Part shown: positions 52,368 to 62,140 of the stretch, piece after piece
Numbering within the stretch: position 1 is the first letter of the stretch
Layout of the letters: the number at the start of each line of letters is the position of its first letter
Assembly: GCF_014641075.1 (NCBI RefSeq)
Contig: NZ_BMHP01000002.1
Coordinates: forward strand, 1 to 64,000
DNA length: 64,000 bases
Origin: Paenibacillus nasutitermitis
GTDB lineage: Bacteria > Bacillota > Bacilli > Paenibacillales > Paenibacillaceae
Direction: 5' to 3'
Program-made: the position numbers and the translations under genes
Notes under the pieces: model-generated
Told to the model about the DNA's origin: nothing
Databases searched by the model: none
What the model saw: the letters and a program-made list of their open reading frames with translations, nothing else

Positions 52368-55284
52368 CGCCGTTATCCTCCTTCGCATTAACTGTTAATG
52401 TGCCACGGTTCAAAGCGACTGAAATGATGCGCTGCTGTTCCATGTTATGAATATATTGAAAACCGCTCGCAGGACTGGATCGTTTAGGCAGTCCGATGTA
52501 ACGAACGGCCGATTTGCGTGGTGCGCGTGCGCGGATACGCGGTTCGATGTAATTCCAGGCGCCCATGTTTTGCGGTTCTTCCTGTACCCACACAATTTCC
52601 TTCAAATTCGGGAATCGTGCAATAATGCGCTCTACATCCCCTTTGGGGAAAGGATATAATTGCTCAACGCGGGCTATATGCAGCCAGCTCCAATCTTTAG
52701 TTTCTGCGTTTTCCCCATCCTTGCCGGCTTCCAGTGCAGTTGCCAAATCAATTGCGATCTTGCCGCTGCATAGAATTAGCCTTTCCACTTTTCTGGCGCT
52801 GCTGCCCAGTCCCGGCTGCTCCAGAACAGGCTGGAAGGCTCCTTCGCTCAACGCTTTCGAGTCGGAAGCAACAAGCGAGTTGCGGATCAGGCTCTTAGGT
52901 GCCATTACGATTAACGGTCTGGCCTCTTCCGTATTCGTTATTGCAGCCTGGCGCCGCAGCAAATGGAAATATTGAGCAGCCGATGTCAAGTTGGCAACCG
53001 TCCAGTTGTCTTCAGCCGCAAGCGAAAGGAAACGCTCCAGTCTGGCGCTTGAATGCTCCGGACCTTGACCTTCATATCCATGAGGAAGCAGCATAACCAG
53101 ACTGGAATTCTGAGACCACTTCACTCGTCCTGCTGACAGGAACTGATCGATAATGACTTGAGCCGCATTGGCGAAGTCCCCATATTGGGCTTCCCATATG
53201 ACAAGCGTTTCCGGCGAATGGACATTATATCCATAATCAAAGCCAAGTACAGCTGCTTCAGAGAGCGGGCTGTTGTAGACCGCGAATGAAGCGCGCGCTT
53301 CCGGCAATGTGTGTAGCGGGCAATGCGTTGCGCCGGTCACGGGATCGTGAAGCACCAGGTTGCGGTGAGCAAAGGTTGCGCGCTCGGAATCCTGACCGCT
53401 CAGACGGATCGGCTTGCCGTCAGCCAGAATGGTGGCAAAAGCCAGCGTTTCCGCTTGTCCCCAATCTACCTTGCCGCCTTCGTCGAGCGCATCGGAGCGG
53501 CGCATCAGAATACGCTCCAGCTTTCCGTATACGGTAAAGCCTTCCGGCCATTTCAACAGATTCGCATTGATGGAACGAAGCTTGTCATGAGGCACAGCGG
53601 TATTGATTTCCTTGCTGCGCAGCCGGGCGCTCGTATCCATCCTGCCGATTTTGCCCTGCTTTTCATTGTCCTTGACCAAATCCAGCTCCGCCTGCAAACG
53701 GCTCAGCCCTGCCTGTTTGGTCTCTTCCAGCTTCTCATCCGTAATCAAGCCCTTGCTCTTGAGCACATTCTCATAAATGGATACGACGCGCGGATGATTG
53801 CGCTGCTTCTGATAAAGCAGCGGTTGGGTCGTCTCCGGATCATCCGTTTCGTTATGGCCATACCGGCGGTATCCGATCATATCGATCAAGAAATCCTTAT
53901 GGAACTTATGGCGATATTCGCAAGCCATGCGGACTGCGGCAATACAGGCTTCCGGATCATCCGCGCTCACATGGACAATCGGGATTTCGTAGCCTTTAGC
54001 CAGGTCGCTGGCGTAATGCGTCGAGCGCGAATCGCTGCTTTCGGTTGTAAAACCAATCCGGTTATTGACGATGATATGAATCGTACCGCCGTTCTCATAA
54101 CCTTGAAGCTTCTTAAAGTTCAGGGATTCCGCTACGATCCCTTCTCCGGCAAAAGCAGCATCGCCATGGATCAGCACAGCAGCAGCAGCTCCGAAGTCTG
54201 GGACGGGATATCCCGGCTTGGACCGGTCGTCCTGGGCAGCGCGCGTGAAACCCTCTACAACCGGATTCACGTACTCCAGGTGACTTGGGTTATTTGCCAG
54301 CGAGATGCGCGTTTCAACGGTCTCTCCCGCTTTTACGGAACGATGGGCGCCAAGATGGTATTTCACGTCTCCCGTCCAGCCAAAGCTGATGCCGATTGAA
54401 CCTTCGGACGGAATCAGGTCTTTATTAGGCGCGTGATGGAACTCCGAAAAAATCGTCCCGTACGGCTTACCCAAGACATGAGTCAATACGTTCAGGCGTC
54501 CACGGTGGGCCATCCCCATCAAAATATGCCGGGCACCGTCATGAGCTAACTCACGTACGATTTCGTCCAGCATGGGGACAAGCATATCGTTTCCTTCAAT
54601 CGAAAACCGCTTCTGTCCAAGGAAAGCGCGCTGCAGGAAAGTTTCGAACTGCTCGACCTCGATCAGCCGGTTGAGCAGCGCCGTCCGCTCTGTTACCGAT
54701 AGCGGCTTTGCGGCCATTCCTGATTCCGCCTGGCGGTTAAGCCAGATCCGTTCATTCTCTTCGTGAATATGTCCAAACTCAAAACCGAGCGACTGCGTAT
54801 AGGTTTCTTGAAGCTTTTGCAGCGCATCCCAGCCGTTCTGAATGGATTCGGGAGCTTCTTCCCATATGAGCGAAGCGGGAATGGCTTTCAAATCTTCGCG
54901 GGTCAATTGAAAGGTCTCTGGTTTGAGCAAGCTCGTATCCGTACTGTTGGAAAGACCAAGCGGATCGTTCTGTGCTGCCAAATGCCCGTAAGTACGAATA
55001 TTTCTAACCAGCTTCCCGGCATCGACGACTTTCTTCAAAAACGCGGGATCTGCGGAAATGGTTGTTTGAACAGCCGCCGCTCCGTTCGTAACGGAAGAGG
55101 CTTGTACGGCTGAAGCTGAAGCCGGGGATGATGGAGGACCCCATCGTTGGAACAGTTCCTTGTACGAGGAATCGACATCATCCGGGTTTTTTAGATATTG
55201 TTCATACACTTCCTGTATATAGCCTAGATTGGGTCCATAATAAAAATGCCATGGTGACTGACTGATATCGTGCTCCGTCTTCAT
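52360..55284 (-). CDS. odhA: 2-oxoglutarate dehydrogenase E1
   Basis: This encodes 974 residues. It opens with [22 protein letters not shown], then has the thiamine-diphosphate-binding part [17 protein letters not shown]...[11 protein letters not shown], the active site region [17 protein letters not shown], and the late [28 protein letters not shown] segment (here [14 protein letters not shown]). It decarboxylates 2-oxoglutarate and loads E2. The length is normal. It is cotranscribed with odhB. A large antisense open frame at 53323-54399 is a shadow. Confidence 0.96.
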   Translation of the reverse strand: MKTEHDISQSPWHFYYGPNLGYIQEVYEQYLKNPDDVDSSYKELFQRWGPPSSPASASAVQASSVTNGAAAVQTTISADPAFLKKVVDAGKLVRNIRTYGHLAAQNDPLGLSNSTDTSLLKPETFQLTREDLKAIPASLIWEEAPESIQNGWDALQKLQETYTQSLGFEFGHIHEENERIWLNRQAESGMAAKPLSVTERTALLNRLIEVEQFETFLQRAFLGQKRFSIEGNDMLVPMLDEIVRELAHDGARHILMGMAHRGRLNVLTHVLGKPYGTIFSEFHHAPNKDLIPSEGSIGISFGWTGDVKYHLGAHRSVKAGETVETRISLANNPSHLEYVNPVVEGFTRAAQDDRSKPGYPVPDFGAAAAVLIHGDAAFAGEGIVAESLNFKKLQGYENGGTIHIIVNNRIGFTTESSDSRSTHYASDLAKGYEIPIVHVSADDPEACIAAVRMACEYRHKFHKDFLIDMIGYRRYGHNETDDPETTQPLLYQKQRNHPRVVSIYENVLKSKGLITDEKLEETKQAGLSRLQAELDLVKDNEKQGKIGRMDTSARLRSKEINTAVPHDKLRSINANLLKWPEGFTVYGKLERILMRRSDALDEGGKVDWGQAETLAFATILADGKPIRLSGQDSERATFAHRNLVLHDPVTGATHCPLHTLPEARASFAVYNSPLSEAAVLGFDYGYNVHSPETLVIWEAQYGDFANAAQVIIDQFLSAGRVKWSQNSSLVMLLPHGYEGQGPEHSSARLERFLSLAAEDNWTVANLTSAAQYFHLLRRQAAITNTEEARPLIVMAPKSLIRNSLVASDSKALSEGAFQPVLEQPGLGSSARKVERLILCSGKIAIDLATALEAGKDGENAETKDWSWLHIARVEQLYPFPKGDVERIIARFPNLKEIVWVQEEPQNMGAWNYIEPRIRARAPRKSAVRYIGLPKRSSPASGFQYIHNMEQQRIISVALNRGTLTVNAKEDNGDE

Positions 55285-55466
55285 TACCGCTTACCTCCGA
55301 TTATGTTAGATAAATGGTTTAGACTTGCTTCTTTCCCTGTTTATTAATGTTACATAAGCTCATCCCTATATCATTATACGCAAGTATGTACCGGGGAACA
55401 AATCAATATCGGTATAGGTCTAAGTCAAAATCTGTATAGGTCCCGAGAAAAGAAGATTGCATTCAA

Positions 55467-55497
55467 AAAAGACCTTGCTGCAAGAACAAGGTCCTTC
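55467..55497 (-). terminator. Terminator behind the 55529 gene
   Basis: AAGACCTTG and CAAGGTC pair over about 9 bases with TTTTTT on the minus strand. Confidence 0.75.
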
Positions 55498-55528
55498 CCT
55501 TCCATATTCTGTCCTGATACGACAAAAT

Positions 55529-56032
55529 CTATGGGATATATTGTTGAACGATTTTTACAACCTTATTGTTTTCAATCGTCAAATGAAACGGATATGCGCC
55601 AAGATCAAAGGTGTCATTGTCAGCAAAAGCTTCGCTTAGCTTGTTCAGATCGATTTGTTCATTCCAGGTAACATCCAATTCGTCCAGATTCCCCGTTCTG
55701 TTATAAATCTGCATGATCACCTCGGCATTGCCAGAAACCTCGTAAGTGTGCAACTCGCTGCTTTCGTTCAGAATATAATATTGATCCGGGGCTTCATCCA
55801 GACCGGAATCCTTGTTATGTTTCAGAAATACTTGATTCGCGGCATCCCCCTCAAACCATTGAATATCGTCAACAGTGAGATACGTTTTTCCGTTGTCCTC
55901 ATCGATCTTATTTATAAAAGCGGTATGCGTCTTCGGATTATTCGGTACAGGGTGATAGTCATTGTCGTTAGCGAAGCTCAATTGGGTCATCATGAGAAAA
56001 ACGACGGCGGCAAATACCATAATTTTACGCAT
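55529..56032 (-). CDS. Secreted protein of unknown function
   Basis: This encodes 167 residues. A signal peptide (MRKIMVFAAVVFLMMTQLSFA) precedes a soluble domain with KTYLTVDDIQWFEGDAANQVFLKH, YYILNESSELHTYEVS and FHLTIENNKVVKIVQQYIP, a beta-rich layout seen in Paenibacillus and Bacillus exported proteins. I recognise no named function. The start at 56032 is preceded by GGAAGGAGG; the longer frame lacks support. Confidence 0.75.
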   Translation of the reverse strand: MRKIMVFAAVVFLMMTQLSFANDNDYHPVPNNPKTHTAFINKIDEDNGKTYLTVDDIQWFEGDAANQVFLKHNKDSGLDEAPDQYYILNESSELHTYEVSGNAEVIMQIYNRTGNLDELDVTWNEQIDLNKLSEAFADNDTFDLGAYPFHLTIENNKVVKIVQQYIP

Positions 56033-56186
56033 ATAACTGCCTCCTTCCCGTCTGTCTGTATGTAACCTGTGAATGCAGTTCCAGGTGATTTTCATCAACC
56101 TCTATAATAGATATTGGACAACTAAAGCGTATACGAAACATATTTTGACATAGACTGGTTATTTTCGCCACTTGTCCTCCACTGTT

Positions 56187-56378
56187 CTAAACGGAACGTT
56201 TCCGGATAAAATCGATGATGCCGCCTAGAGACTGCTTCTCTACAAGCCCGTCGCACCCGAAGTTTTGGGAATGGAAGAGATGCCAAGCTCACTTAGCGTA
56301 TCGCCGATCAAGGATACCCCCTCCTGCAGACAAGGGTCGTTCTCTCGGCTTGGATCAATATCCAGTACTACCATGCTG
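56187..56378 (-). pseudogene. Relic of a LigD-type DNA primase/polymerase domain
   Basis: The minus strand encodes SMVVLDIDPSRENDPCLQEG, continuing through GDTLSELGI to PKTSGATGL, then a stop. The pair DIDPS and KTSGATGL is the signature of the LigD polymerase domain of bacterial end-joining. A short frame in another phase (KQSLGGIIDFIRKRS) follows. Nothing else of the gene is present. Confidence 0.55.
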
Positions 56379-56431
56379 CCGTTGCGTCAATCTAGCATTT
56401 GTTAACAAAGGAAGGACATCGAAGAGCACCC

Positions 56432-56457
56432 AAAAAAAGCCGCGCATTGCGCAGCTT
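56432..56457 (-). terminator. Terminator behind bdbC
   Basis: AAGCTGCGC and GCGCGGCTT pair over a 3-base loop, followed by a T-run on the minus strand. Confidence 0.75.
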
Positions 56458-56506
56458 CTGAATTGTATCGTCTTCTGAGCAGCAGATGCCGCATCAGATG
56501 AACTTA

Positions 56507-56941
56507 TTAAGCTTCCTCAGTCTCAGCCCCGCGGCTTCTTCCCAATAACAGAAACACCGTTATGAGAATAAAAGCGATCAGCGCAAGGAAAGGTATCGTG
56601 ATGAATCCGAGCCAGTTGATATAATCGCCGCTGCAGGGAATCCCGCTCGTGCAAGGCATGATATCGGCGAAGCCGGGAACCTTCTGTTCCATATAATGAT
56701 AGAGTGAGATACATCCCCCAAGAATGCTCAGCGGAAGCGCGTACCCAATGATTTTACGGTCGTTCAGGTAGCTGGCGCGCCCCAGTAAATAAATCAGCGG
56801 GTACATGCAGATCCGCTGCAGCCAGCACAGCTTGCAGGGCTCGTACCCCATAATTTCACTGAAGAAGAGGCTGCCGCCAACTGCAACCATAGCGACGACC
56901 CACGATAAGTATAAACTTAGCGAATGGATCTTTGCCCGCAT
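56507..56941 (-). CDS. bdbC: Disulfide oxidoreductase, DsbB-like (BdbC)
   Basis: This encodes 144 residues with four membrane helices. The redox pairs are EPCKLCWLQRI (about 36-46) and, after helix 3, MPCTSGIPCSGDY. It reoxidises the thiol oxidase BdbD and passes electrons to quinone. Its start overlaps the bdbD stop (TAATG), so the two are coupled. Confidence 0.93.
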   Translation of the reverse strand: MRAKIHSLSLYLSWVVAMVAVGGSLFFSEIMGYEPCKLCWLQRICMYPLIYLLGRASYLNDRKIIGYALPLSILGGCISLYHYMEQKVPGFADIMPCTSGIPCSGDYINWLGFITIPFLALIAFILITVFLLLGRSRGAETEEA

Positions 56942-57654
56942 TACGATTCACCTATTGCACTGTCAATCGCTTTCTTCAATGCCGCATAATCGAACACATT
57001 CTCAAATTTAACGCCATTGATCAATAGAGTCGGCGTAGCTGTGACTTTGGCGTCTCTCTGGGCGAAGTTAGTATGCTGCTTCACTTCGTCAAGGTAGGTC
57101 TGGTTCTCGATGTCCGTTCGCAGCTTGTCGTAATCGACCTTGATTTCATTGCTCTTTGCGAGCTCGGTCAGAAAATCCGGTGTTGCCCACACGGCATGCT
57201 CGTCCGCTTGCTGATTTTTGAATAACGCCTCATAATATTTCCAGAATTCATCATTGCTCTGATGGAATACGGCTTGGGCAGCCAATGCTGCAGTGGTGGA
57301 ATCTTCCCAAATAATTGTATCATTCATGAAATAAAGCGAGGCTTTGCCGGTATCGATATAATCGGCTTTTAATTGCGGCATAATTTGTTCCGCAAAATAT
57401 TTACATGATGGACATTTGTAATCGCCGAACTCCACGATCTTGACCGGCGCATCGGCCTGACCCATCACCGGAAGCTGATCATAAGCCACCTCAAGCGGTT
57501 TGGCTTTCGGCTGGAAAATTATAGCGATTGCAATTATAGCGATAAAGCAAACCCCTGTTGTCCACATAATAATCTGCATGCGTTTTTGTTTCTTTTTTCT
57601 CTCTTGCTCTCTTCTTGCTTTGTTTGTCAGTTTAATTTCCGATTTGTTCTGCAC
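56941..57654 (-). CDS. bdbD: Thiol-disulfide oxidoreductase, DsbA-like (BdbD)
   Basis: This encodes 237 residues. A basic N-terminus and one membrane helix (IIMWTTGVCFIAIIAIAII) anchor it outside; the thioredoxin domain has FGDYKCPSCKYFAEQI and cis-Pro in ATPTLLING. It forms disulfides in exported proteins, with BdbC as partner. The GTG at 57654 follows AGGAGGGTGTCT; the longer frame begins inside that site. Confidence 0.93.
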   Translation of the reverse strand: MQNKSEIKLTNKARREQERKKKQKRMQIIMWTTGVCFIAIIAIAIIFQPKAKPLEVAYDQLPVMGQADAPVKIVEFGDYKCPSCKYFAEQIMPQLKADYIDTGKASLYFMNDTIIWEDSTTAALAAQAVFHQSNDEFWKYYEALFKNQQADEHAVWATPDFLTELAKSNEIKVDYDKLRTDIENQTYLDEVKQHTNFAQRDAKVTATPTLLINGVKFENVFDYAALKKAIDSAIGES

Positions 57655-57816
57655 AGACACCCTCCTATAGCACAATTAGCTCTATTATAACTGAATTTCC
57701 TTAAAAATAGATGAAAAAAAATGAGCGTATTTTGAACTGATCTATAATGGGAAAATGGGTGCATGGCCAAACTTCCTAACCTTATTGTTGATGGTTCAAA
57801 TAATAGAATTAGCAAA

Positions 57817-57846
57817 AAGACCGCTCCCCCATAAGGTAGCGGTCTT
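57817..57846 (-). terminator. Terminator behind the sugar isomerase gene
   Basis: AAGACCGCT and AGCGGTCTT form a perfect stem, with TTTTT on the minus strand. Confidence 0.8.
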
Positions 57847-57873
57847 CAAGCTGCCGGCAAATTAACGTTCAGC

Positions 57874-58626
57874 CTATTCCTGGATCAGGTCCAGCTTGCC
57901 AAGATTGCGGTAACTGATTGCAATACTTTCCATCGCGGCTCTGCGGCTTAAATCCTGTTCCACGACAAGCCACTTGGTTCCGATTTCCTCAGCGACAGAC
58001 GCAATTTCACGAAAATCCAGTATGCCTTCGCCAATCTCGGCAAAAAATTGCTCTTCCCCAGCCTCCATATCCTTGATATGAAGGAGCGGACATCTATCTT
58101 TCAGCTTGCGCAAATAGTCCGCAGGTTCAATACCTGCCCGTTTCACCCAGTAGACATCCAGCTCGAGCTTCACGAGCTCCGGATCGGTTTCACGCAGCAA
58201 AATATCCAGAACAGATTCGCCATCGAACTGATCGAACTCCCAGTTATGATTGTGGTAGAGAAACTGAATCTGATGCTTGCGGCAGTTTTCACCAATTTCG
58301 TTGAACCGCTTTGCCATCTCCAGCACATGCTGCTTCGAATCGAATTTGTAAGACAAAGCCGCATATGTACCCCCTACCTCATGCAAATAAGCAGACAGCT
58401 CATCCAAGCCGCTCGTCAATTGTTCAAGCGAACAGTGTGCGCCGATGACTTGCAGACCAGTCCGTTCCAGAATCTGTTTGACCTCCCCGACACTCATGCC
58501 TTCCGGCGGAGTGGAAAGCTCAACTCCCTTATAACCGATCGCTGCTACTTTCTCAAGCGAACCCGCATAATCCTGCGCCATTTCCTCGCGAATCGTGTAC
58601 GGCTGAAGTGCTATTGGAAATTTCAT
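57874..58626 (-). CDS. Sugar phosphate isomerase/epimerase-like TIM barrel
   Basis: This encodes 250 residues. The AP-endonuclease-2/xylose-isomerase-like barrel shows metal ligands in FLYHNHNWEF, LELDVYWVKRAG, LLHIKDME and WLVVEQD. This family epimerises keto-sugars or handles inositol-type compounds. The substrate is unknown. It stands alone. Confidence 0.9.
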   Translation of the reverse strand: MKFPIALQPYTIREEMAQDYAGSLEKVAAIGYKGVELSTPPEGMSVGEVKQILERTGLQVIGAHCSLEQLTSGLDELSAYLHEVGGTYAALSYKFDSKQHVLEMAKRFNEIGENCRKHQIQFLYHNHNWEFDQFDGESVLDILLRETDPELVKLELDVYWVKRAGIEPADYLRKLKDRCPLLHIKDMEAGEEQFFAEIGEGILDFREIASVAEEIGTKWLVVEQDLSRRAAMESIAISYRNLGKLDLIQE

Positions 58627-58787
58627 GTCACAGCCATCCTCTCGTCTTTTGATAAGTTATCATGCAGCTGCCGGAGGCTTTGCATGTCAGGAATTAGCTC
58701 CAAGCCTCAGCCTTTACTAGTTCTCCATTTTCACACGGAATCCTTTTGACCGCCGCCCTATTTTTGCCAATCTTAGCTTTCAGGGGA

Positions 58788-60302
58788 TTAGAAACGAAGC
58801 GGCACAAAAAACTCCTTCTCCACCTGGCGGGCTGATAGTGGACGGCTGAAATAATAACCCTGCGCCTGTATTCCTTTGCACAGGTTGTAAGCCAGACTAT
58901 CCAGCTGATCTTTGGTTTCGATTCCTTCCGCCACCACATCCAGCTTCAAATGATAAGCCATGGAAATAATCGTCGACACAATCGCTTTGTCCATGTCGCT
59001 CACAGTCATATCGGAAATAAACGACCGATCGATCTTAAGCTTGTGAATGGGGAATATCTTCAAATCATGTAGAGAGCTGTACCCCATACCATAATCGTCA
59101 AGGCTGATTCTGACGCCCAGCCTGCTTAGCCCATGTAGATTATCCAGACAAGCCGTCGGGTCCATCATCATGCTTTCGGTAATTTCAAGCTCCAGATACC
59201 TGGCTTCCAGTCCGGTTTCAGCCAGCAGGTCCTCAATATTGTGCACCAGATCGGCCTGTTGGAACTGATGCGCGGACAAATTAACCGAAACGGGAATCAA
59301 CGGGCCTCCTCTTTTATGCCACTGAACCATTTGGCGGCAGGCTTCACGCAAGACCCAAGTGCCGATTTCCTGGATCAATCCCGTCTCCTCGGCTATCGGA
59401 ATAAACGTTTCAGGCAGCAACAGGCCTTTGGTCGGATGGTTCCAGCGGACCAGCGCCTCTACGCTGACCATATGCCTGTCCTCCACACGGATCAGCGGTT
59501 GATAATACACCAACAGCTCGCGGCGTCCTATGGCTTCGCCCAGCTCGCGTTCCAATTCGAATCGTTCCGTGAGGAGCTTGTCCAGGTCTTCCGAATAATA
59601 GCGGTAGCCATTTTTGCCATTCTTCTTTACCTCATACATGGCGGCATCGGCCAGGCGCAGCAGTTCCCCGGAATCTTGCCCGTGTTCAGGATAACGTGCG
59701 ATTCCGATGCTTGCCGAGATGTAGAAATCGTTAGCCTTCAAATGGAAAGGCTGCTTGAGCACATTCAATATCTGGTCAGCGAGCACTTCCGCTGTCTGCA
59801 CGTTCGCAGAGCCGCAAATGATCGCAAACTCATCCCCGCCCATTCGTGCAACCACGGACTCCATATTTTCGCTGGCGGCTATCAGGCGTTCACTCAATGT
59901 TTTCAGAAACAGGTCGCCGTATGTATGACCGAGGGAATCATTGATCAGCTTGAACCGGTCAACATCAAGAACAAGCAAAGCGAACGTAGTATTCGCAAGC
60001 TTGCTCTCTTCAATCGCTTCCATAAGACTGTGGTTGAACAGTCTTCGGTTGGGCAAACCGGTAAGCTCATCATGAAAAGCCATATATTCAATCATGCGTA
60101 TGTTCTTCTTTTCCCCGTTCATACCCTCGCCTTCGGGTAGTATCCGAGCTTCTTGCGATAAACATTTGGTTATACGAGAGCCAACTATTGCAGCTCCGCT
60201 CAGCAACAAGCCGCCTGCCGCAATAATAATGATCCATATGTACTGATGAATAGGCCTTCCCTCCAATCCTGCTTTCCCGATACGGGATACTAAACTTTTC
60301 AT
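58788..60302 (-). CDS. GGDEF-EAL cyclic-di-GMP protein
   Basis: This encodes 504 residues. One membrane helix near residues 20-42 (QYIWIIIIAAGGLLLSGAAI) precedes a cytoplasmic GGDEF domain with intact MGGDEF (about 152-157) and an EAL domain with SVEALVRW, NLSAHQF, LELEITES, LDDYGMG and LKIDRSFI. Both active sites look complete; no RxxD inhibitory site precedes GGDEF. It may make or break c-di-GMP; which activity dominates cannot be told. No sensor domain is present outside the membrane. Confidence 0.93.
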   Translation of the reverse strand: MKSLVSRIGKAGLEGRPIHQYIWIIIIAAGGLLLSGAAIVGSRITKCLSQEARILPEGEGMNGEKKNIRMIEYMAFHDELTGLPNRRLFNHSLMEAIEESKLANTTFALLVLDVDRFKLINDSLGHTYGDLFLKTLSERLIAASENMESVVARMGGDEFAIICGSANVQTAEVLADQILNVLKQPFHLKANDFYISASIGIARYPEHGQDSGELLRLADAAMYEVKKNGKNGYRYYSEDLDKLLTERFELERELGEAIGRRELLVYYQPLIRVEDRHMVSVEALVRWNHPTKGLLLPETFIPIAEETGLIQEIGTWVLREACRQMVQWHKRGGPLIPVSVNLSAHQFQQADLVHNIEDLLAETGLEARYLELEITESMMMDPTACLDNLHGLSRLGVRISLDDYGMGYSSLHDLKIFPIHKLKIDRSFISDMTVSDMDKAIVSTIISMAYHLKLDVVAEGIETKDQLDSLAYNLCKGIQAQGYYFSRPLSARQVEKEFFVPLRF

Positions 60303-60601
60303 GCCCTTTCGTTATATTCTATACAGGTCTATAGAACTAAGTCTATAGACTTATTATATTTATATAATACGAATCTGAACCTTTTTTGAAAATGAAGTCG
60401 GAAGTGTTCAAAAACTTCCTGTCAGGTGCCGGGTATCGGGAATCCGCGCAACGCCAGATCAGAGGTTGCTTAAAAGAAATTCATGGACAAGTGGGCAAAA
60501 AACATACAAAAGAACCTTGATGTGTGAATGACACCAAGGTTCTCTTATCAATTGAAAGGAAACCGGAACAACTATGCTGCTGGATCAAACCCATCATGAA
60601 C
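60303..60601. other. Intergenic region with terminator at 60511-60544
   Basis: AGAACCTTG...CAAGGTTCT forms a stem ending the GbsR gene on the minus strand. GTCTATAG repeats (about 60328-60350) lie upstream of the GGDEF-EAL gene. No gene is seen. Confidence 0.6.
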
Positions 60602-60619
60602 TATATTCACATGAAATCA

Positions 60620-61102
60620 TTATTTCTCCTTATTTAATTGAGCAGATCGCCATTTAATCACAGCATCTTGATGTAATTCTTGCATCATTCCCGTCCATTT
60701 AATCATTTCCTTAAGCCTTGCATTCGGTGTGAGATTGGTTTCATCGACTGCTTGAATACCTTGTTCAGCGATTCGTTTGAGCTCATTAAAACCTTCCATG
60801 CGCATACGTAGTGCATTTTCCCAGGTATCATCGGATAATACGAAATAATCAGTTCGATCCTGCGCTTTTTGGAAAATATCGACTAACCCGTTAGAAAGCA
60901 ACAACCGGATATTCGTTGAAACGCTGCTACGACTGACTTTTAATGTTTTGGTTATCATTTCCGCAGATATGGGCTCCGTAACGATAAGCAATAACCCTAA
61001 TATTTTCCCGCCGATTCGCGGAATAGCATAGCTTTCATAATATAGACCTAGTTTGTCGATGAATTTTTGAGTTGATTGAGTCAATCGTGTTGTTTGTTCC
61101 AT
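60620..61102 (-). CDS. GbsR/MarR-type regulator
   Basis: This encodes 160 residues. The winged helix reads GLLLIVTEPISAEMITKTLKVSRSSVSTNIRLLLSNGLVDIF, with DYFVLSDDTWENAL and a helical dimer region as in GbsR. GbsR-type proteins repress glycine-betaine or choline genes or pumps. The start at 61102 lies 11 bases behind AAGGA; the first ATG is too close to it. It is 24 bases behind the hydrolase gene, in the same operon, and probably binds the 20-bp palindrome upstream of that operon. Confidence 0.88.
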   Translation of the reverse strand: MEQTTRLTQSTQKFIDKLGLYYESYAIPRIGGKILGLLLIVTEPISAEMITKTLKVSRSSVSTNIRLLLSNGLVDIFQKAQDRTDYFVLSDDTWENALRMRMEGFNELKRIAEQGIQAVDETNLTPNARLKEMIKWTGMMQELHQDAVIKWRSAQLNKEK

Positions 61103-61125
61103 AGTATTAATCATTCCTTCTTTTC

Positions 61126-61944
61126 CTAATATTCGGCGGCAAGCGGGCTGTTTCTTTCCAGAAACGATAGAAGCAGCTTGTTCAAAGCTTCAGGATTATC
61201 CTGATTGGCGCAATGACCTGCATCTGCTATCCAATGGAACTCACACTTGGGCTCACGACTTGCCCAGTTCATGACTATTTTTTTAATATTCCCTGTGTTG
61301 TCATGCTCTCCACAAATCAGAAGAAGTGGCTTGTTGATTCGATAATTCTCATCCTCATGCAAACAAGCTGTAGTCTCGATAAACATCTTATGAAAATCTT
61401 GTTTTCCGACAGACATAAAACAATCTCTTAAATACGATTGAACGTGAGGTTTCGTAGAGCTTCCTAACGCGCTTTGCTTAACCAATAGGTTCCAGGGATA
61501 CATGGATAAGAACAACGGTGTTAACTTGATTGCCCACTTTTCTGTTGTCCTAAGCTTCATGGTATTACACGTACAATCGATCAATACCAGGTTGTCAACT
61601 CGTTCTGGATAATGGAAGATAATTTCCTGGGCTGTGTTCCCTCCCATGGATTGACCGACAAACGTCGCTTTAGCGATTCCTTCTGTATTCATAATAGTCA
61701 ACATATCTTCCACCAATAGTTTTATGCTAAAATCCACGCCCATGGGTCTTGAACGTCCATGCCCTCTCGCATCCCAAAGAAGCACCCCGTACTTTATATC
61801 CAGGAATGCAAGCTGATCATCAAACATTCGATGATCAGCTCCGGCACCGTGAAGGAAAATGATCCATGGACCAGCATGATCGGGTGTCAGCCAATAATGA
61901 ATATCACAACCATCTTTTTGAATTGTCCGTTCTGCCAGCTTCAT
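61126..61944 (-). CDS. Alpha/beta hydrolase
   Basis: This encodes 272 residues, cytoplasmic. The oxyanion motif FLHGAGADHRMF, nucleophile GQSMGGNTAQEI (about residues 90-100), acid in CGEHDNTGN and His in ADAGHCANQD form a full triad. The substrate is unknown; esterase- or lactonase-like. The start follows AAAGGAGAAGG. It is cotranscribed with a GbsR-type regulator, which suggests an induced detoxification or degradation role. Confidence 0.9.
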   Translation of the reverse strand: MKLAERTIQKDGCDIHYWLTPDHAGPWIIFLHGAGADHRMFDDQLAFLDIKYGVLLWDARGHGRSRPMGVDFSIKLLVEDMLTIMNTEGIAKATFVGQSMGGNTAQEIIFHYPERVDNLVLIDCTCNTMKLRTTEKWAIKLTPLFLSMYPWNLLVKQSALGSSTKPHVQSYLRDCFMSVGKQDFHKMFIETTACLHEDENYRINKPLLLICGEHDNTGNIKKIVMNWASREPKCEFHWIADAGHCANQDNPEALNKLLLSFLERNSPLAAEY

Positions 61945-62009
61945 ATTCCTTCTCCTTTGCACATTGCTTTCTTTCTCTCTCCATTCCATTTCCGGCCATT
62001 AGCTAACTC

Positions 62010-62059
62010 TATCTCATTTCATTAATTTCAGTCAATACCGAAATTAATGAAATGAGATA
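62010..62059. promoter_or_regulatory. Perfect 20-bp inverted repeat, probable operator
   Basis: TATCTCATTTCATTAATTTC (62010-62029) and its exact complement (62040-62059) are 10 bases apart, 66 bases before the hydrolase start. This is probably bound by the GbsR-type regulator, which is inference. Confidence 0.75.
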
Positions 62060-62078
62060 ACGGAGCCCATACACATGC

Positions 62079-62119
62079 CCACAAGCTGCCATTGGCATTC
62101 AACCGGCGTCAGCTTGTGG
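62079..62119 (-). terminator. Terminator behind pncB
   Basis: CCACAAGCTG and CAGCTTGTGG pair over about 21 bases, in the gap behind pncB. Confidence 0.6.
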
Positions 62120-62140
62120 AGTTATGGAGGGGATATGGGT

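Noticed and set aside
53323..54399. 358-codon plus-strand frame
   Set aside because: Antisense to odhA, whose protein sequence is unmistakable.
59241..60140. 299-codon plus-strand frame
   Set aside because: Antisense to the GGDEF-EAL gene with all catalytic motifs intact.
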